Below, one piece after another: positions 1 through 12,900 of a stretch of DNA of 64,000 nucleotides. Within the stretch, counting starts at the first letter, position 1; the number at the start of each line of letters is the position of its first letter. Position numbers and translations under genes: made by a program. The stretch is from Rhynochetos jubatus. Lineage: Eukaryota; Chordata; Aves; Eurypygiformes; Rhynochetidae. The DNA is taken from NCBI GenBank assembly GCA_027574665.1, contig CM050648.1, positions 41,821,700-41,885,699 on the forward strand. The letters are read 5' to 3'. The notes beneath the pieces were generated by a model. It searched no databases, had not been told where the DNA came from, and was given only the letters and a program-made list of their open reading frames with translations.

Positions 1-3000
1 CACTTTCTTGAGATCACCATCTTTATAGACATCGAAGAGCTAGGACTGTAAATGCAATTTTTGACATTGCATGTCATTTCACGGGAGTCGTTCTAGGTAG
101 GAAAGGCTCAGCTTAGCTAAGGAAAATTAGATTCCCCAGTGTTTAATGGGATGAGAATTGCTGCTGAATGAAGAAAGACATTAATTGTTTTATCAACAAG
201 TTCAGAAAAAACTGTCATTAGCTCTATAAGACTGCTTTTGCATTTCACAGGATGCCTTAGGATACTTTTAGACAGTTCATCTCTAGAACTGCCTTTCTAT
301 GAAGGGCAATTTTTCTATGAGAGGCTGTGATATATTAGAGTTGCACTTTCGCACAATGTGTGGGAGGTAGATGATCCCCTAAGTAGCATAGAGTAACTGC
401 TGGCTAAAAGATAAATTTGGAGACCTGGTAATTTGGAGGGGAATTATTCTATACTCTGTATAATATGGTCACCAGTGCTTATCTTGCAGAAGGCTAACAA
501 TTGAGTTTCACAAATGCATGGCATGGCAGTACTTACTAATTTTCTGGCAACTTTAAACATTTTTTAAAGTTGATTATCTCACTGTGTGTTTTCCATGACT
601 GTAAAACTCTTGTTTACTTGGAGTTACTTAGTTTTGAAATTGTTCTCACAAGAAAAACCCCAAACTATTTGCCAAGTGCTCCAAACCTCTGTGTTTGCAG
701 TATTAGTATTAGAACATGTCAGAGCTCAGCCACTGGCCACCGGCTGTACTGGGCCAAGCATCCCTTGAGATAACCCTGGTTCTGTGACCCAGCAAGGGCC
801 ACAAACCTTGTTCATGTCCTCAAACCTTTACTTCAAACGGGATATGAAATTTTGGCTCAATTTTGCAGCTCAGCAGTGCTTGCAATGCAGGGTTCGTGGA
901 AAGGGCAGTGCATTTCCACAGTCTGCCTCGTTCTCCAGATCACTTAGCCAAGCCATGGGGTTTCACTAGGTCTCTCACAGGGCAGGTTTTTTCGCAGAGG
1001 TTCTGAAGATGGAAAATATCAGAGCAGTGTACTATTTCAAAAGACCACTGCACTTTGTGCTTCCCTCTCCAGGAGGCCGGGTAATGGTGAAGAGGGGTGA
1101 CTGTTGCTTGCCATTTTGCTCACAGGTGACCTGGTCCAGCTTGGGGTTTTGCTCAGTTGCCTGCCCTTTCAAAAGAAATGCTCTCTGAGTCGTGACTCAG
1201 CCAGCATGACTATTTTATCTGCAGGCAGACCTCCTCCAGGTTTCATCTCTGCTGTTTGCTGGGCAAAGGAAGGGACAGAATGATGATAGAGGTGACCAGA
1301 GGAGGCAAAGATATTGAGCCTGTCACTTTAGGGCAGAAGTTTAAGCTCCTGCTGTGAAGCTGGGATCGATGCAGGGACCAATCGCCTTTGGACATCCAGT
1401 TGTAGTCATGGCCACCAGCAGTACAACAGGGTGGGAGAGGAGTTTTCTGGTGTGCCAAATACCTTCTTGTGATTTGAGTTGTCACAATTCTCCCAGATCA
1501 AGGAAAAATTCTCCCCACCAGTCTTTGTTTCACCAGGATGTCACTGGTGGTACTTTCCTTCTGTCACAGTTCCCCGTTTCTTATTTTACCATTTCAGCCA
1601 GTGACTGCAATATATAGTGTGTTAATTGGTGTCACAAAGCAGGCTCTTTTTTTATTCTTCCTTTGTAAAAATTCAAGTGGAGCATCAGCAAACTGCTGAT
1701 GTTGGATTTTTTACCCAGCCATTCCAGTAACCAGTTCCACTTATTGAATCAGGATGTTTGGATGGGTAGAGAAGAACACTTCACTGTTTGGTACTTACAG
1801 CAGCCTGTTTGGGGTATGCTAGGGAGGTTTGATGACAGGTGACTGACAGAAACAAAGGACTCTGTGAAGTCCAAACATCTGGTAGAATCAAGCAAAACAA
1901 CTTTCAGCTCTTTCTTAGTCTTTAGCCTCTTTTGTTTCTCTTCTACTTTGCTCCAAATAAAGCAGATTTTCCAGTGGCTTTTTTGTTTTAAGATACTATT
2001 TGCCTTATACCCAGCAAAACACAAAAGCTCTGCTCCTCTTTCCTGCTCTATGGCCCCAAGAAAAAAGTAATGCATTTCAGAAAAAAAAAAAAAAAAAAAA
2101 GTTGATCTGTAAAACACAAACTGCAATTGACTTTAAATGCATAATTTTGTTTTATCTTGCTTGCTGTAGTGAAGACCTGCCTATCCCCAATTTCTGAACT
2201 TCAGCTTTTAAAAGCAAATGAATTTCCTTGCTTCTTTGGCTCATTGAATGTGTTCCTTTAATATCCAAGCTGCAGAATAGCACTCAGCCAAAGAGCTTAG
2301 AAAGGCTCAGAATTAATGAGATTTGTAATAAACTCAGCTACAGAGATAGGCTGCAAGCTTGTAAAGTATATAAAGTTTCATGGGTTTAGATAAAATAAAA
2401 TAAAATAAATTCTGAGATAACATACAGTTCCCAAATACTGAGACTTGAAGAGAAACTTCCCTCATACCATAATGGCAAGAGCCATCCAGAGCACAGCAAT
2501 TCTGTTTCATGACAACTTGGGTGATTTCGGAATTCATTTTCATCCTTCATTGAAACAAAAATGGAATCTCTCTTATATTTTCACATAGAAGAGTTGTGCT
2601 AATCCCCAAAGCTCTTTTTTTTCTTTAATTTAAATTCTTCCCTCTCTCGTCTTCTCTCCAGAAATGACAAGTCTGCCCTGAACCCTAGAAACCAAAAGGT
2701 AATGCCCAAGTATTTAAGGCCCTCAGCTACACAGTTTGTTCACTCAGGTGTATGCACAGAGACACACACCAAACAGCGAAAGAAGGCAGCAGCAGCCCTC
2801 CCCAGCCTGAGAAACACTGTTGGGTTGTTGTGAACCACCTTGCTCCTTACAGTGAGGCATCAGAGGCCACCTTCTTGAAAAGGAGACCAAGCAAATTTGG
2901 TGTCTAAACACCTGAACAGCTTAAGACTCAAAAGAAAATTCCTAATGCTAGGGCATGTTCTTTCTCTCCTACGCTCCACATGCCCATGGATGGATGCAGC

Positions 3001-3232
3001 CCCACAGGAGCATGCAGTGGACAGGGAAGCAGCATCAAGCAGCTGTACACACTCCTCGAGGTGACACGGAGCGCTGGGAGCAAGAGCAATAAGCACCTCA
3101 GTGCCTTCCTTTGCTTCATCAGAACACCCCGTGCTGAGCAATGGTACTGGCTTCAGGACATCCAGACTCCAGGTAGGTCCTTGTCACGTGAAACAGCCCA
3201 ACTTCAACACTTCATTAGCAATTTAAAGAGAG
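1..3232. other. Intergenic, no gene recognised
   Basis: AT-rich unique-looking sequence. Open frames are short, lack recognisable domains and overlap on both strands. A 20-base A tract lies at 2081-2100. I found no convincing polyadenylation signal or parent-gene similarity in front of it, so I do not call a processed pseudogene. Confidence 0.7.
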
Positions 3233-3306
<74 letters not shown>

Positions 3307-3307
3307 A

Positions 3308-3340
<33 letters not shown>
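3233..3340. repeat. (TATC)n tetranucleotide microsatellite
   Basis: About 27 consecutive TATC units span roughly 108 bp, with one interruption (TAAC in place of TATC) near 3305. Its length and near purity suggest it is length-polymorphic. It creates a spurious open frame on the plus strand encoding a repeated Ser-Ile-Tyr-Leu motif, which should not be taken as a protein. Confidence 0.97.
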
Positions 3341-6300
3341 ATCTCACTTGTTTTCTCTCTTTTGGGCTTTGTTTCCTCATTTATTTGTTTGCCTTTGTCT
3401 CTGCTAGGAGTTTCCCCCCCCCGCCCCGGCTGATATTTAACGTGACGACTGGTTTGGCTCGATGACTGACAGCAGCAGCATTAAAAAGGAGACAAGAGAG
3501 ACCAGCTCTGGAAAGGATTAAGCAGCATGAAGCCCTCAGCAGCTGCTTTTCCATGAGGTCTTCTCCGCCCAAGCGCTCCCTGCTGTTGCTGCCACCAGTG
3601 GCGAGGAACAAACAGGCTTGACAATGGGGAGAAAATTTAGGGATGCGGGAGTGGGGAAAGGGGACCTTTGTGTTGCCACAGCCTTTGTGAGAGAGAGCAC
3701 AGAGGCAGCACAGATCCAGAGGGGCAGGGCAGCCAGCAAAGTCGTGTGGAGACCTGCTTTACATTGCCTTGTTTTCCAGCTCTTTGAGTTGTAAAACTGG
3801 CACGTGCAGAATCTGCACCAAACACCTTTCTACTCCCACCACCGCTGGACTACTGGAATAAAAATGATTTCCAAAAGTTTAACAACTACCCCTTCAAAAA
3901 CTAGGTTTCTATTTTGGGTGACCAATATTCAGCCTCTCTGAAAATCAGTACTATGTGGTCTTTCTCCTCATAGTGTAAAGGCTTCATTGTGCATATTTTT
4001 ACGTTGCTATTTTGAGGTAGCTTTATAAAGCAGCATTTCATACAAAATGGTGGAGACCACAGTGCTAAATTCAGGAAACAGCTGGATTTTGTTAAATTGG
4101 CTTTTATACAGCTATTGTTGTGCCATTTTTCCACCCAGATCTTCTCAGAAACACTGAATGAAATTGTATGAGGAACTTAATGTAATGGTCAGTCTAATTT
4201 GGAATAGCTCAGTAGATAAAATAGAAATTATTACATTGTTTGCTTGGGACAGACTGTATGTTCAAGGGAGAGAGGGAACAGATTAGAACAATAATATGAC
4301 TAAGAAGATGTAACTTTGCAAACAATAAAGTTTTAATTCATTGTCATATGTTATGCTGCAAATCAGGGAAAGAGTGGGTAGGAGATAGAGATCTCTGACA
4401 ACTGCATCTCTACAGACCCTGGAGAAGCAGAATCCCTCAGCCAGACAGTCCTAGAAACATCCAGAAATAAGGTGATATCTCCATCAGTGTTTCTGAAATT
4501 ACTTAGGAACATTTCCTTTTAAAAGAAGTCTGAGACCAGCTGCTGGAGGCATCTTCATTTCACACATGTTTATATATATATATGCATATATTTCCACTAT
4601 CAGCACTCCATCCTGCTCACCCAGACAGGGGTTAAGGATGAGGCCCCTGGTGCTGTCTGTGTTCATCTGAGTCCTCTGTGTGTCTATCAGTATGGATCTG
4701 TATGGCCAGCCATGTACACATGCATTCACGTGCTGTGTATTTGTGCATGTGCCTACTGGGAACACATGCTCAGCCTCATGGCTGGTTGGACCTGGGGGCA
4801 TGGAACTGTGGGAGCCTCATCTCCACCGAGCTGTCAGATCTGTCCCAGCTCCCTTAACAGGGATGCTGTAATAACAGAACATTGCAAGACCTGAAACCTG
4901 TGCTGGTAGTTTTCCCATATTTTCAAATTCGTATTAAATAAATTACCTGTATTTGTCTACCCCAGGTATTCCATACCAAAAAGACACCCTGCATTTAAAA
5001 ATTTTCTCTCCAGATTGGACTGGTTACCGAACCAGTTTTGTAAAGGTGAAGTAGAGTTTGGCACTGCTGTAAAGGTCTATGCTCTAGCCACACATGCATT
5101 AGAATTGGAGGGATCCAGCCCTCTAGCTTTATAACATGACTTTTCCCTCCAAGAAACCCAATTTCTCTGTTATGTGTTCAGAAATAGGAGTTGAGTTGAC
5201 CTTGCCTTTGTGGAATGTGCTTGGTACTCTTTATCATTTTAATCCCCACTGGGCTATACCCTATAGGCAATAGAGCTATGTGATTGCTGGGGAAAAAAAA
5301 CAGGGCTTCAGGTAATGGGAAATGAAATGATGTTTCCCCTCTCACCTGCTCCTGGACTTTGTAAAGGAAGCATGAACCTGTGAAGTGTTGGAGCACTGCC
5401 CAGGTGATTGATGAACAGGAGGTTTCTGACTGCTGTGTTAATGCTCACCGGGCTTTCATCAGCACGGTTTAAAAATAAAAAGGGAGGCAAAATAGATTTT
5501 TATCCTTTGCCAGTGAAGTGTCCTGGTTTGCACCTGCAGCACTGTTTTCAAATGAGTAGGACAGAAGCAAAATAACACTTTTTCACTGGAGAACAGTCAG
5601 TTTCTGAATTTACATGACAGTTTTTTGATCTTAATTCAGTCTTTCCCATATTCTATCCGACTCATCCATTTTCCTATGGGAGATATCCACAGACTTTCCA
5701 TCCCTTCTATCCAATGTTCCAGAAAGGGAGATGAACAGTGAATGTTTAGCCACAGCATAAGGATCTTCAATTCATCCATTCTGAAGAAAAAGGAAAAAGT
5801 TTTCAACTGTCTGCATATTTTCATTCTAATTTTTAATTCATCAAGTTGATGGGCTTACCTAGACTTTCATTTTTCAGATATAAACACCCCTCCTAAGTAT
5901 GATTTGCCCATTTATGCAGAAATCGAAATAAAATGTGAGTACACTAAGCCAAAGTTACTGACGTGGGCTGGTGTAGCTGAAAACTGTGCGTATTTGTTAG
6001 ATCCACAGTAAAGAAGAGCATGACAGAGAAGACTATTTCACTCATGTAAAGGCGAAGTGCTGAAAGTCTGGGCAGAACCTGATGTGAGAAACAAGGGTCT
6101 CTTGGTTGTTGCCAGAGGCCCAAACCTCTCAGGCATGATTTGTGCTAACGATGGCAGAAGTCAGGAGAAGTTTCGAGGTTAGAGCCCACAACACACCTTC
6201 ACCACGATGTATCCCTAGAGCCAGCTGTGAGGCTACAATTTTTTCCATTAAAAGGTCAGCATTATCCATTATTATGCAATGTGATGGTGTCTGAGACTTT

Positions 6301-9293
6301 GTGTACATCGTTGGTGCTGTGCTTACCGTTACAAAACGTAATGGGTATATAGGTCTGGACAGATGATGGCTTCATTGTACCATGAGAGTTTTTCAGGTTT
6401 TGATGTTTTCTGACAGTCCATTTTAGAAAGAAAACCAATTTCAAAGATTTTCATCCGCAGTCAGCAAAAGGGAAAAATTTTGTCTCAGCTCACCAATATT
6501 TCAGTTTGGTTTAACTTTTTCCTATTTTTACCTTTTCAGAGGTAAACCATAAAGATGTCTTAAAAAAAAAAAAAAAAAAGAAAAAAAAAAGAAAAAGCTT
6601 CCTGAGTCTAAACCATTGACGTGGCAGTTTTAGCAGCTATCATTTTTAATTTTTATTCTTTAAATAGGAGATTAGTTAATACCAACTTTTAAAAAAGATC
6701 AGCTTAATTCTATTAATGCATACCTGTTGCATAGGCAGCCAAGCTATATACAATCAAGTAGCCAAAAGGGCACTTGCATCAGAAGTTTCATAAATGAGAC
6801 TTGTTTGTTGACAACAGCCTTTCATGTGACCTTAACTTGTGATTTCCATCTTCTCTAACATGCAGGAGCAACAGTCAGCATGAAGCTCTTCTCTCCACTT
6901 GTATTTGCTAACTGCACACTGGCTTCATAATTACATACATCACTAATTAATTTGAAAGCATAGACTCATTAGGATAAAGGCAGTAGAGTAAGAGGTGCCA
7001 ACAACCCCACAAACATTTCTAGATTGACTGATTGAAAACTCTGCAAGTAATATTTCCTTTAAGATTTTCATCTTTGCAACTGCCTCTACTTCTAAAGATG
7101 TCTTACTTTTATGCCTTGTCTTCATCTCTCATCTTTTGGAGACCAAAATAATTTTCTTTGATGTCCAAATTTCAGAGTCCTTGGCCACTTTTGCTTGTTC
7201 TTTCTAGGCTTGGACTAAACATTTATTGAATCAATGAATCAAAAACAGTGCAGAATCTTGTTTCTCCCTCCCTATAAAAGGTTAATCTTATACGTACAGC
7301 CTCATATGGCATATTAATTCTTCTCCCTTTCCATCCACCCAGAGTGACTGTTAAAAAGATGTGTATTTGTTTCCCCTGAGGAAGCCATACTAGAATCACC
7401 CATTTAGCAGATCTGAAATGGAAAAGCCTTAACTTACGTACATGTCACCCCAAATATCCATGAGATTAGAAACATGTCCTTGTCACAAAAATGGATTAAT
7501 GTTATCTCTTTTTTTCCCATATTTTTATTTTAGAACAGATTAATCTGCTCTCAACTTTTGATATAATCTGTGTCTGAGGACTGAAGCCTGAATGAATGAA
7601 GCACAGCAATATATTGCAATAAGCCATCCTTGTGAGAAACACTTTTGCTTTGAATAGAGATGAAAGCAGGTTGTTTATCCTTTATGGAAACAATCTTATC
7701 TTGAAATGAACACAAACAAAAGGTCCTGCAGATATCATTTCTTATGACAAAGACAAGCTGAGAAAGAGAAATTATATTCAATCCACTTTGTTTCATAATA
7801 GTTTAAAATAGCATACAGTCATGTATTCCTCCTGTATTCCTTAGTATTGTTAAGTGAGGGTGAAACACAGTGGGATTAGAGTGTATGCACAGGAAACTTC
7901 CCAAAATTATGCTCTTAGAGCAAGCAGCACAGCAGGTTTTCCTGCTCAGCTGTGAATTGCTCAGATCCCACACCTGCTGTTGCTCTTTGCCCCAGTAGTT
8001 CTGAGCTCAGTCACTGTTGTCATAATGTCACAGACAGGAATGCCCCTGTACCACCATCAAAGGTACCCATCTCAGTTGCTTCCAGTGTCACCAAGTGGGT
8101 GTCAAAGGAGCCTTTTATCAATATCAGCATGGAATATCTTGTTTCAGCATGAGACAAAGAGCTTACTGTGGTCAAAATCTGTCTCTACAGCATCATCTGT
8201 TTCATCACCTATCTTAAAACATCAGCCAGCACCATCACATATGCCGCTGCTCAGTAGCTTGACACGGTCTTCAGAGAGCCCTTCCCTGACACCCACTCAT
8301 CCATCTGCTGTGTGCCCATTTAGTTCTTTATTATGTTTTCACCTCAGCTAGGCAGAAAGATAATTTAATTTTCCATCTCTCCATATTTGATTTCTCAATG
8401 CATTTATTTCCTGTCCCTTCTCTACTTTTGAGGGTATTCGAGTTTTTATGGGTGGCTTGATAGGTCAGTCCTGCTGTGTGCCATGGCTCATGTTACAGAG
8501 GGCTGGCCTGTTAGGATTCAGCTGTCAAAAGAGTCAGACTTCTGTCAGATTCCTCAGCTTCAAGTGACGGCTGGAAAATGCAATGCTTGGGGTAAAATTA
8601 ACTATGAAAATAAACCAGTTGAACTACAGAGGACTTGAAAGATCCAGCAGAGGTGTAGCTTTCAGAAAACGTGAAGGAAGCATAAATATTTTATGATGAT
8701 GTTTAGGGCACCATCACCACACCTTTCCCAATGGACAAAGAAAACCCTTTGTAACAGTGAGCAGTGTAAGGAAGATGGTGTTTACTTTTGCAGACTGAAG
8801 CAAAAACCCCAGGCCCCTTCCTGTAATAAAGGGGTGGGCATGGGATACAAAGCTTAATACAAAACCTGGGAAACTGAAGGAGATCATTTAGAGGCCCTTT
8901 TCCAAGATACACTGTCATCAAAAGAGAAGTAAATTGTGTGTAGGTGTCTCCAGGACAGTTGTTGGTACAGTTGTCAGATGAAGGTGTAGTCAAAACTGAA
9001 AACCAGCAGTTTGTATTGCAGTTGCACTAAAGAAAACTGAGTATCATCTTCTGTTCAGAAAATCAAGGAGGGTTTGGCACAGGGAAAGATCTGACACTGC
9101 CAAATTTTGAAGTACAAGACTGAGCTTAGGCGTTCCTTCATGTGTACGTGGAGTCTGTTTCCATTTTTAAAAAGAGAGTAATTTACCATTGAACACTACA
9201 GATTAAACCCACTGCATGAAATCTAATCTTCCAGAGAGTGTCAACTCTTCTGAAGTCACACTTCCACACTTCTGTAATAGGGAGGGAGGGAGA
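3341..9293. other. Intergenic, no gene recognised
   Basis: Mostly AT-rich sequence with no recognisable gene. It holds a C-rich tract at about 3412-3426, short TA repeats near 4570-4590, and an interrupted A-rich tract at 6562-6597. Open frames are all under about 125 codons and show no domain signature. Confidence 0.65.
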
Positions 9294-9950
9294 GTCATAG
9301 AATCATGGAATGGTTTGGGTTGGAAGGAACCTCAAAGACCATCTAGTTCCAACCCCCCTGCCATGGGCAGGGACACCCTCCACTAGACCAGGTTGCTCCA
9401 AGCCTCATCCAGCCTGGCCTTGAACACTGCCAGGGATGGGGCATCCACAGCTTCTCTGGGCAACCTGTTCCAGTGCCTCACCACCCTCTTCAAGAAGAAT
9501 TTCTTCCTGATAACCAATCCAAATCTCCCTGCTTTCAATTTAAACCCATTACCCCTTGTCCTGTTACTACAGGCCTTTGTAAAAAGTCCCCCTTCAGCTT
9601 TTTACTTACACTGGGGGCCCCAGAGCTGGATGCAGTACTCCAGGTGGGGTCTCACGAGAGCAGAGTAGAGGGGGAGAATCCCCTCCCTTGACCTGCTGGC
9701 CACACTTCTGATACAGCCCAGGATACCGTTGGCTTTCTGGGCTGCCAGCGCACACTGCCAGCTCATGTTCAGCTTCTCATCCACCAGTACCCTCAAGTCC
9801 TTCTCCTCAGGGCTGCTCTCAATCCATTCTCCACCCAACCTGTCCTTGTGCTTGGGATTGCCCTGACCCATGTCCAAGACATTGCACTTGGCCTTGCCAA
9901 ACTTCATGCAATTCGCACAGACCCACCTCTCCAGCCGGCCGAGGATGCCA
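9294..9950 (-). mobile_element. CR1 LINE fragment (3' part, minus strand)
   Basis: Read left to right, this begins with the reverse complement of a CR1 3' end (TCATAGAATCATGGAATGG), continues through the conserved 3' UTR and C-terminal part of ORF2, and fades out near 9950. CR1 is the dominant bird LINE and is usually 5'-truncated, as here. Near 9600 the sequence jumps from the 3' terminal part into an upstream reverse-transcriptase segment (the region encoding LWGPQ), which suggests an internal deletion in this copy. It retains readable coding sequence, so it is relatively young. Confidence 0.95.
9602..9907 (-). pseudogene. CR1 ORF2 reverse-transcriptase C-terminal fragment
   Basis: An open stretch of 101 codons on the minus strand inside the CR1 copy. 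The translation contains segments characteristic of CR1 ORF2 downstream of the catalytic palm: [14 protein letters not shown], the [17 protein letters not shown] block, [14 protein letters not shown], and [20 protein letters not shown] near the end. The catalytic YxDD motif lies further upstream in the family and is not in this copy, so the fragment cannot be an active enzyme. It is a remnant of a mobile element, not a host gene. Confidence 0.9.
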
Positions 9951-12900
9951 ATTTTCTTCTTTTCCTGCTACAACACCAAACCCAACAGGGGACTTTCAAC
10001 ATTTTAAGGAACAAAAGGAAATTGAAGGCCCATAGAAGATCTATATGCAAAGTTTATCCTTTTCAAATGTCTTGCAAGTTACAGTCTAAGTACACCACCC
10101 TCAAAAGCAAGAAACCATTTATTTTAACGGAATTTGTGCTGCTTTAGAAGGATTGAAGTAACTTCCACTGTAACCGCTATGCACTCCGTGATGATTTTAA
10201 TAGCCTCTTTTCATAACCAAATTCTCAGACATATTTAAACTTAGTATTATTCACAAATTAAATGTTCCTTTTACATTTACAGTCACAACACGAGCATCTG
10301 CAAAAGGAGGAATCTTAGCGCCATTTAGAAAGGATACGATGTTCTATCGACATGTGAAAAGAGGACAGGGCACAATGGAACAAATGATGACGGGTTTTAT
10401 TTCTTCATGAAGGCTCTATTCCTTCTTTGGAAGACTCAAATTCAGCCTTTATCAGTTAATTACTGATTTTTAAATTTAATTCTCTTTTATTCTTACTTTG
10501 CCAAATAAGGTTACATATAATGCCTAATAAATCTGGCAAATTATCTGCAAAGCTGATTAAAGATAAAACAGATTCAGATTTTGTAGCAATATTTTTATAA
10601 TGTAAAAAGGGGGAAGAGTAATGTATTCAGTAAAAGAAATTATATGAAATAAAGCCTTTTAGCAACATCACTTTGATCTGTTTGCATCTAAACCCACGCA
10701 CAGCAATTTTTCTTGAAAACTAAGTTAATTTTATATCAAACAATGAAATGTTCTTCAAAATTATAGTGAAATCTTGATAAAAGTATAAGTTAGGTTAAAA
10801 CCAAAAATTGTCCTATATAGTATAAGTAAAATTTTAATGTGCTTTAAGTCAATGAAGAGGACTATGCTGGAAATTTATAGAACTTTTTTTACTTACTGAA
10901 ATATGAAAGACAAAAACAAAATAATAGAATATTACATCATTCATTCTTTTTAAATGGCTTTTATTTAATAAATAGACTTGGAACAACATGATTTTTTCAA
11001 GCTGTGCAATTGTTACATAATTTTTCTTTTTTTTTTTTTTTTGTAAACTGTATCCTTTCATTGTCATCTCAGACGAGATCAGAAATTCCTCAGCTCAGTC
11101 TGTGAGCTGTTACAGTACTCAGCATTACTGTTATAGCTGGCTATAGCAAACACTGGTCTTATTTTTAAGTCTACAGGCAATATCATGGGAATATCAACAG
11201 TATTTAATATCATCAGCATCATGCAATAGCTTTAAAATTATTTTATTAAATACTGCTGGTTGGTTCCTCTAAGGAGAGATTTTGAGATGAGAACACTTTT
11301 TTGGTAAAGGCATAATGGTTATGGCGATAGAACTCTCTAGGATAGTTTCAGGGCTGTTTTCTGGCCCAGAACCCAATTAGTACAGCACAGCTCAAGTCCT
11401 TACAGCTACACTTTTATCCACCACCTCCAGATTATTTGAAATGACTGCTGGCCCCCAACCTTCTCTTGTAATTTCTTGGGAGAACATTAGGGTACATGGA
11501 CAAAAAAATTCCAGTGCTAACAGTATAACAATACAAACCAGAGCCCCAGGCCCTGATTAGTTTGTTTATACCGACATAGCCTCTACCGAACACCTATCCC
11601 ACCGTCTGGTGTTCTGCTGACTCCTGAAAACAAAGCCCATAAAGAAACAGAAGTCTACTTCATGTGTTGTACAACTTCTTGCCTTCAGGACATCAGGTGG
11701 TCAGTTGAAAAGCCAGCAGACCGATACCCTCAGTGGGACTTAGCAAGCTGAAATCTCTTGTGGTGTTGTCAATAATGCTTCCTACCCTACTGTGTGAGCT
11801 TTGTAGGATCTACTGGAGATGCTGTGGTGTGGGAGGAGCTGTTCTCATATGCTTGTATACTGATATCACTCGATACCTATCAAAACAAATAGCCCTTTCT
11901 GTCCTACTATAACCAAATATTTTGAAGTTCCCCTTCTATTTTGGCAACAGTCTCTGAACCCCAATCAGCAGCATTCAGGCTGTTTCAAGTATCTGAATAC
12001 AAGCAATGAACTGCAGCCAACCAGTATTTTTGTAGCTGTCACTAACTGTCATTTGCAAGCAGTGTTCTCTGCTCCTGATTTGGTGCGTCAAGTCTTAAAA
12101 TCATATTGCATATTAATATAAATAATACAGGTAAACAAACCCACTTCTCCATTATGTTTTGATGAATAATGCATAAAACCTTAAACTTTCATAGCTACAA
12201 AGTGCTTGTTATGTAATGACATACAGTTCTTAGAGAGGATTTTTCACCATTTGGCCTCAGAACAGTTTATAAAGGATGGAAATATCATCACTGCCATCAC
12301 TGGCCATGAACGTGAGAAGGCAGGAGAGTAAAGTGATGTCTCCAGTATCCTTCCAGGGAACTGAAAGCCATTGGCTTTACATTCTACGTAAGACTGTATC
12401 AGCCATGGCAGGTGATAATAGAAGTGCCATAAAGCTTGCACGTTAGCCATGTAAACAACTTTTATCTGCAGGTATGGGAAATGCTTGGGAGACCACTTAC
12501 ATGAAGAATTAAGACTAGACTCCTTAGGCAATGTCTGACTAGGCCAAATTTCTGTCAGTATTAGATACCTGTGCTGCTGAGCACGTGGAGGAGATCCAGA
12601 ACGGTTTGCAATCACTCAGCATAGCTGCCAAGGCAAACTCTCCATGAATTCAGAAGGCAGGAGTCAATGTAATCTCCAGAGGTATGACATGCCACTTCCC
12701 TTCTCTGTGCCAGGGTGTTGCACAGGTGCAGCTACAGCTACTGCCCACTTCCCTAAACTGGAGCAAGATTAATCCTAGATGTGGGCAAAGTGACAGTGTT
12801 CTTTGCTTCACTGTAGAGACTGCCAAAGCAAAGCCACAGCATTAGGATGTAACAGGGGTGCTCGAACCAATAGTTTTCCTTTTAATAGAAGTTCATATAA

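Noticed and set aside
1749..2126. Possible processed pseudogene ending in a 20-A tract at 2081
   Set aside because: The AATAAA near 1956 is too far from the tract, no recognisable coding sequence precedes it, and no target duplication was seen. Simple A tracts occur several times in the window.
2980..3465. 161-codon plus-strand frame containing a Ser-Ile-Tyr-Leu repeat
   Set aside because: The repeat part is the (TATC)n microsatellite; a tetranucleotide repeat with no in-frame stop yields such a frame automatically.
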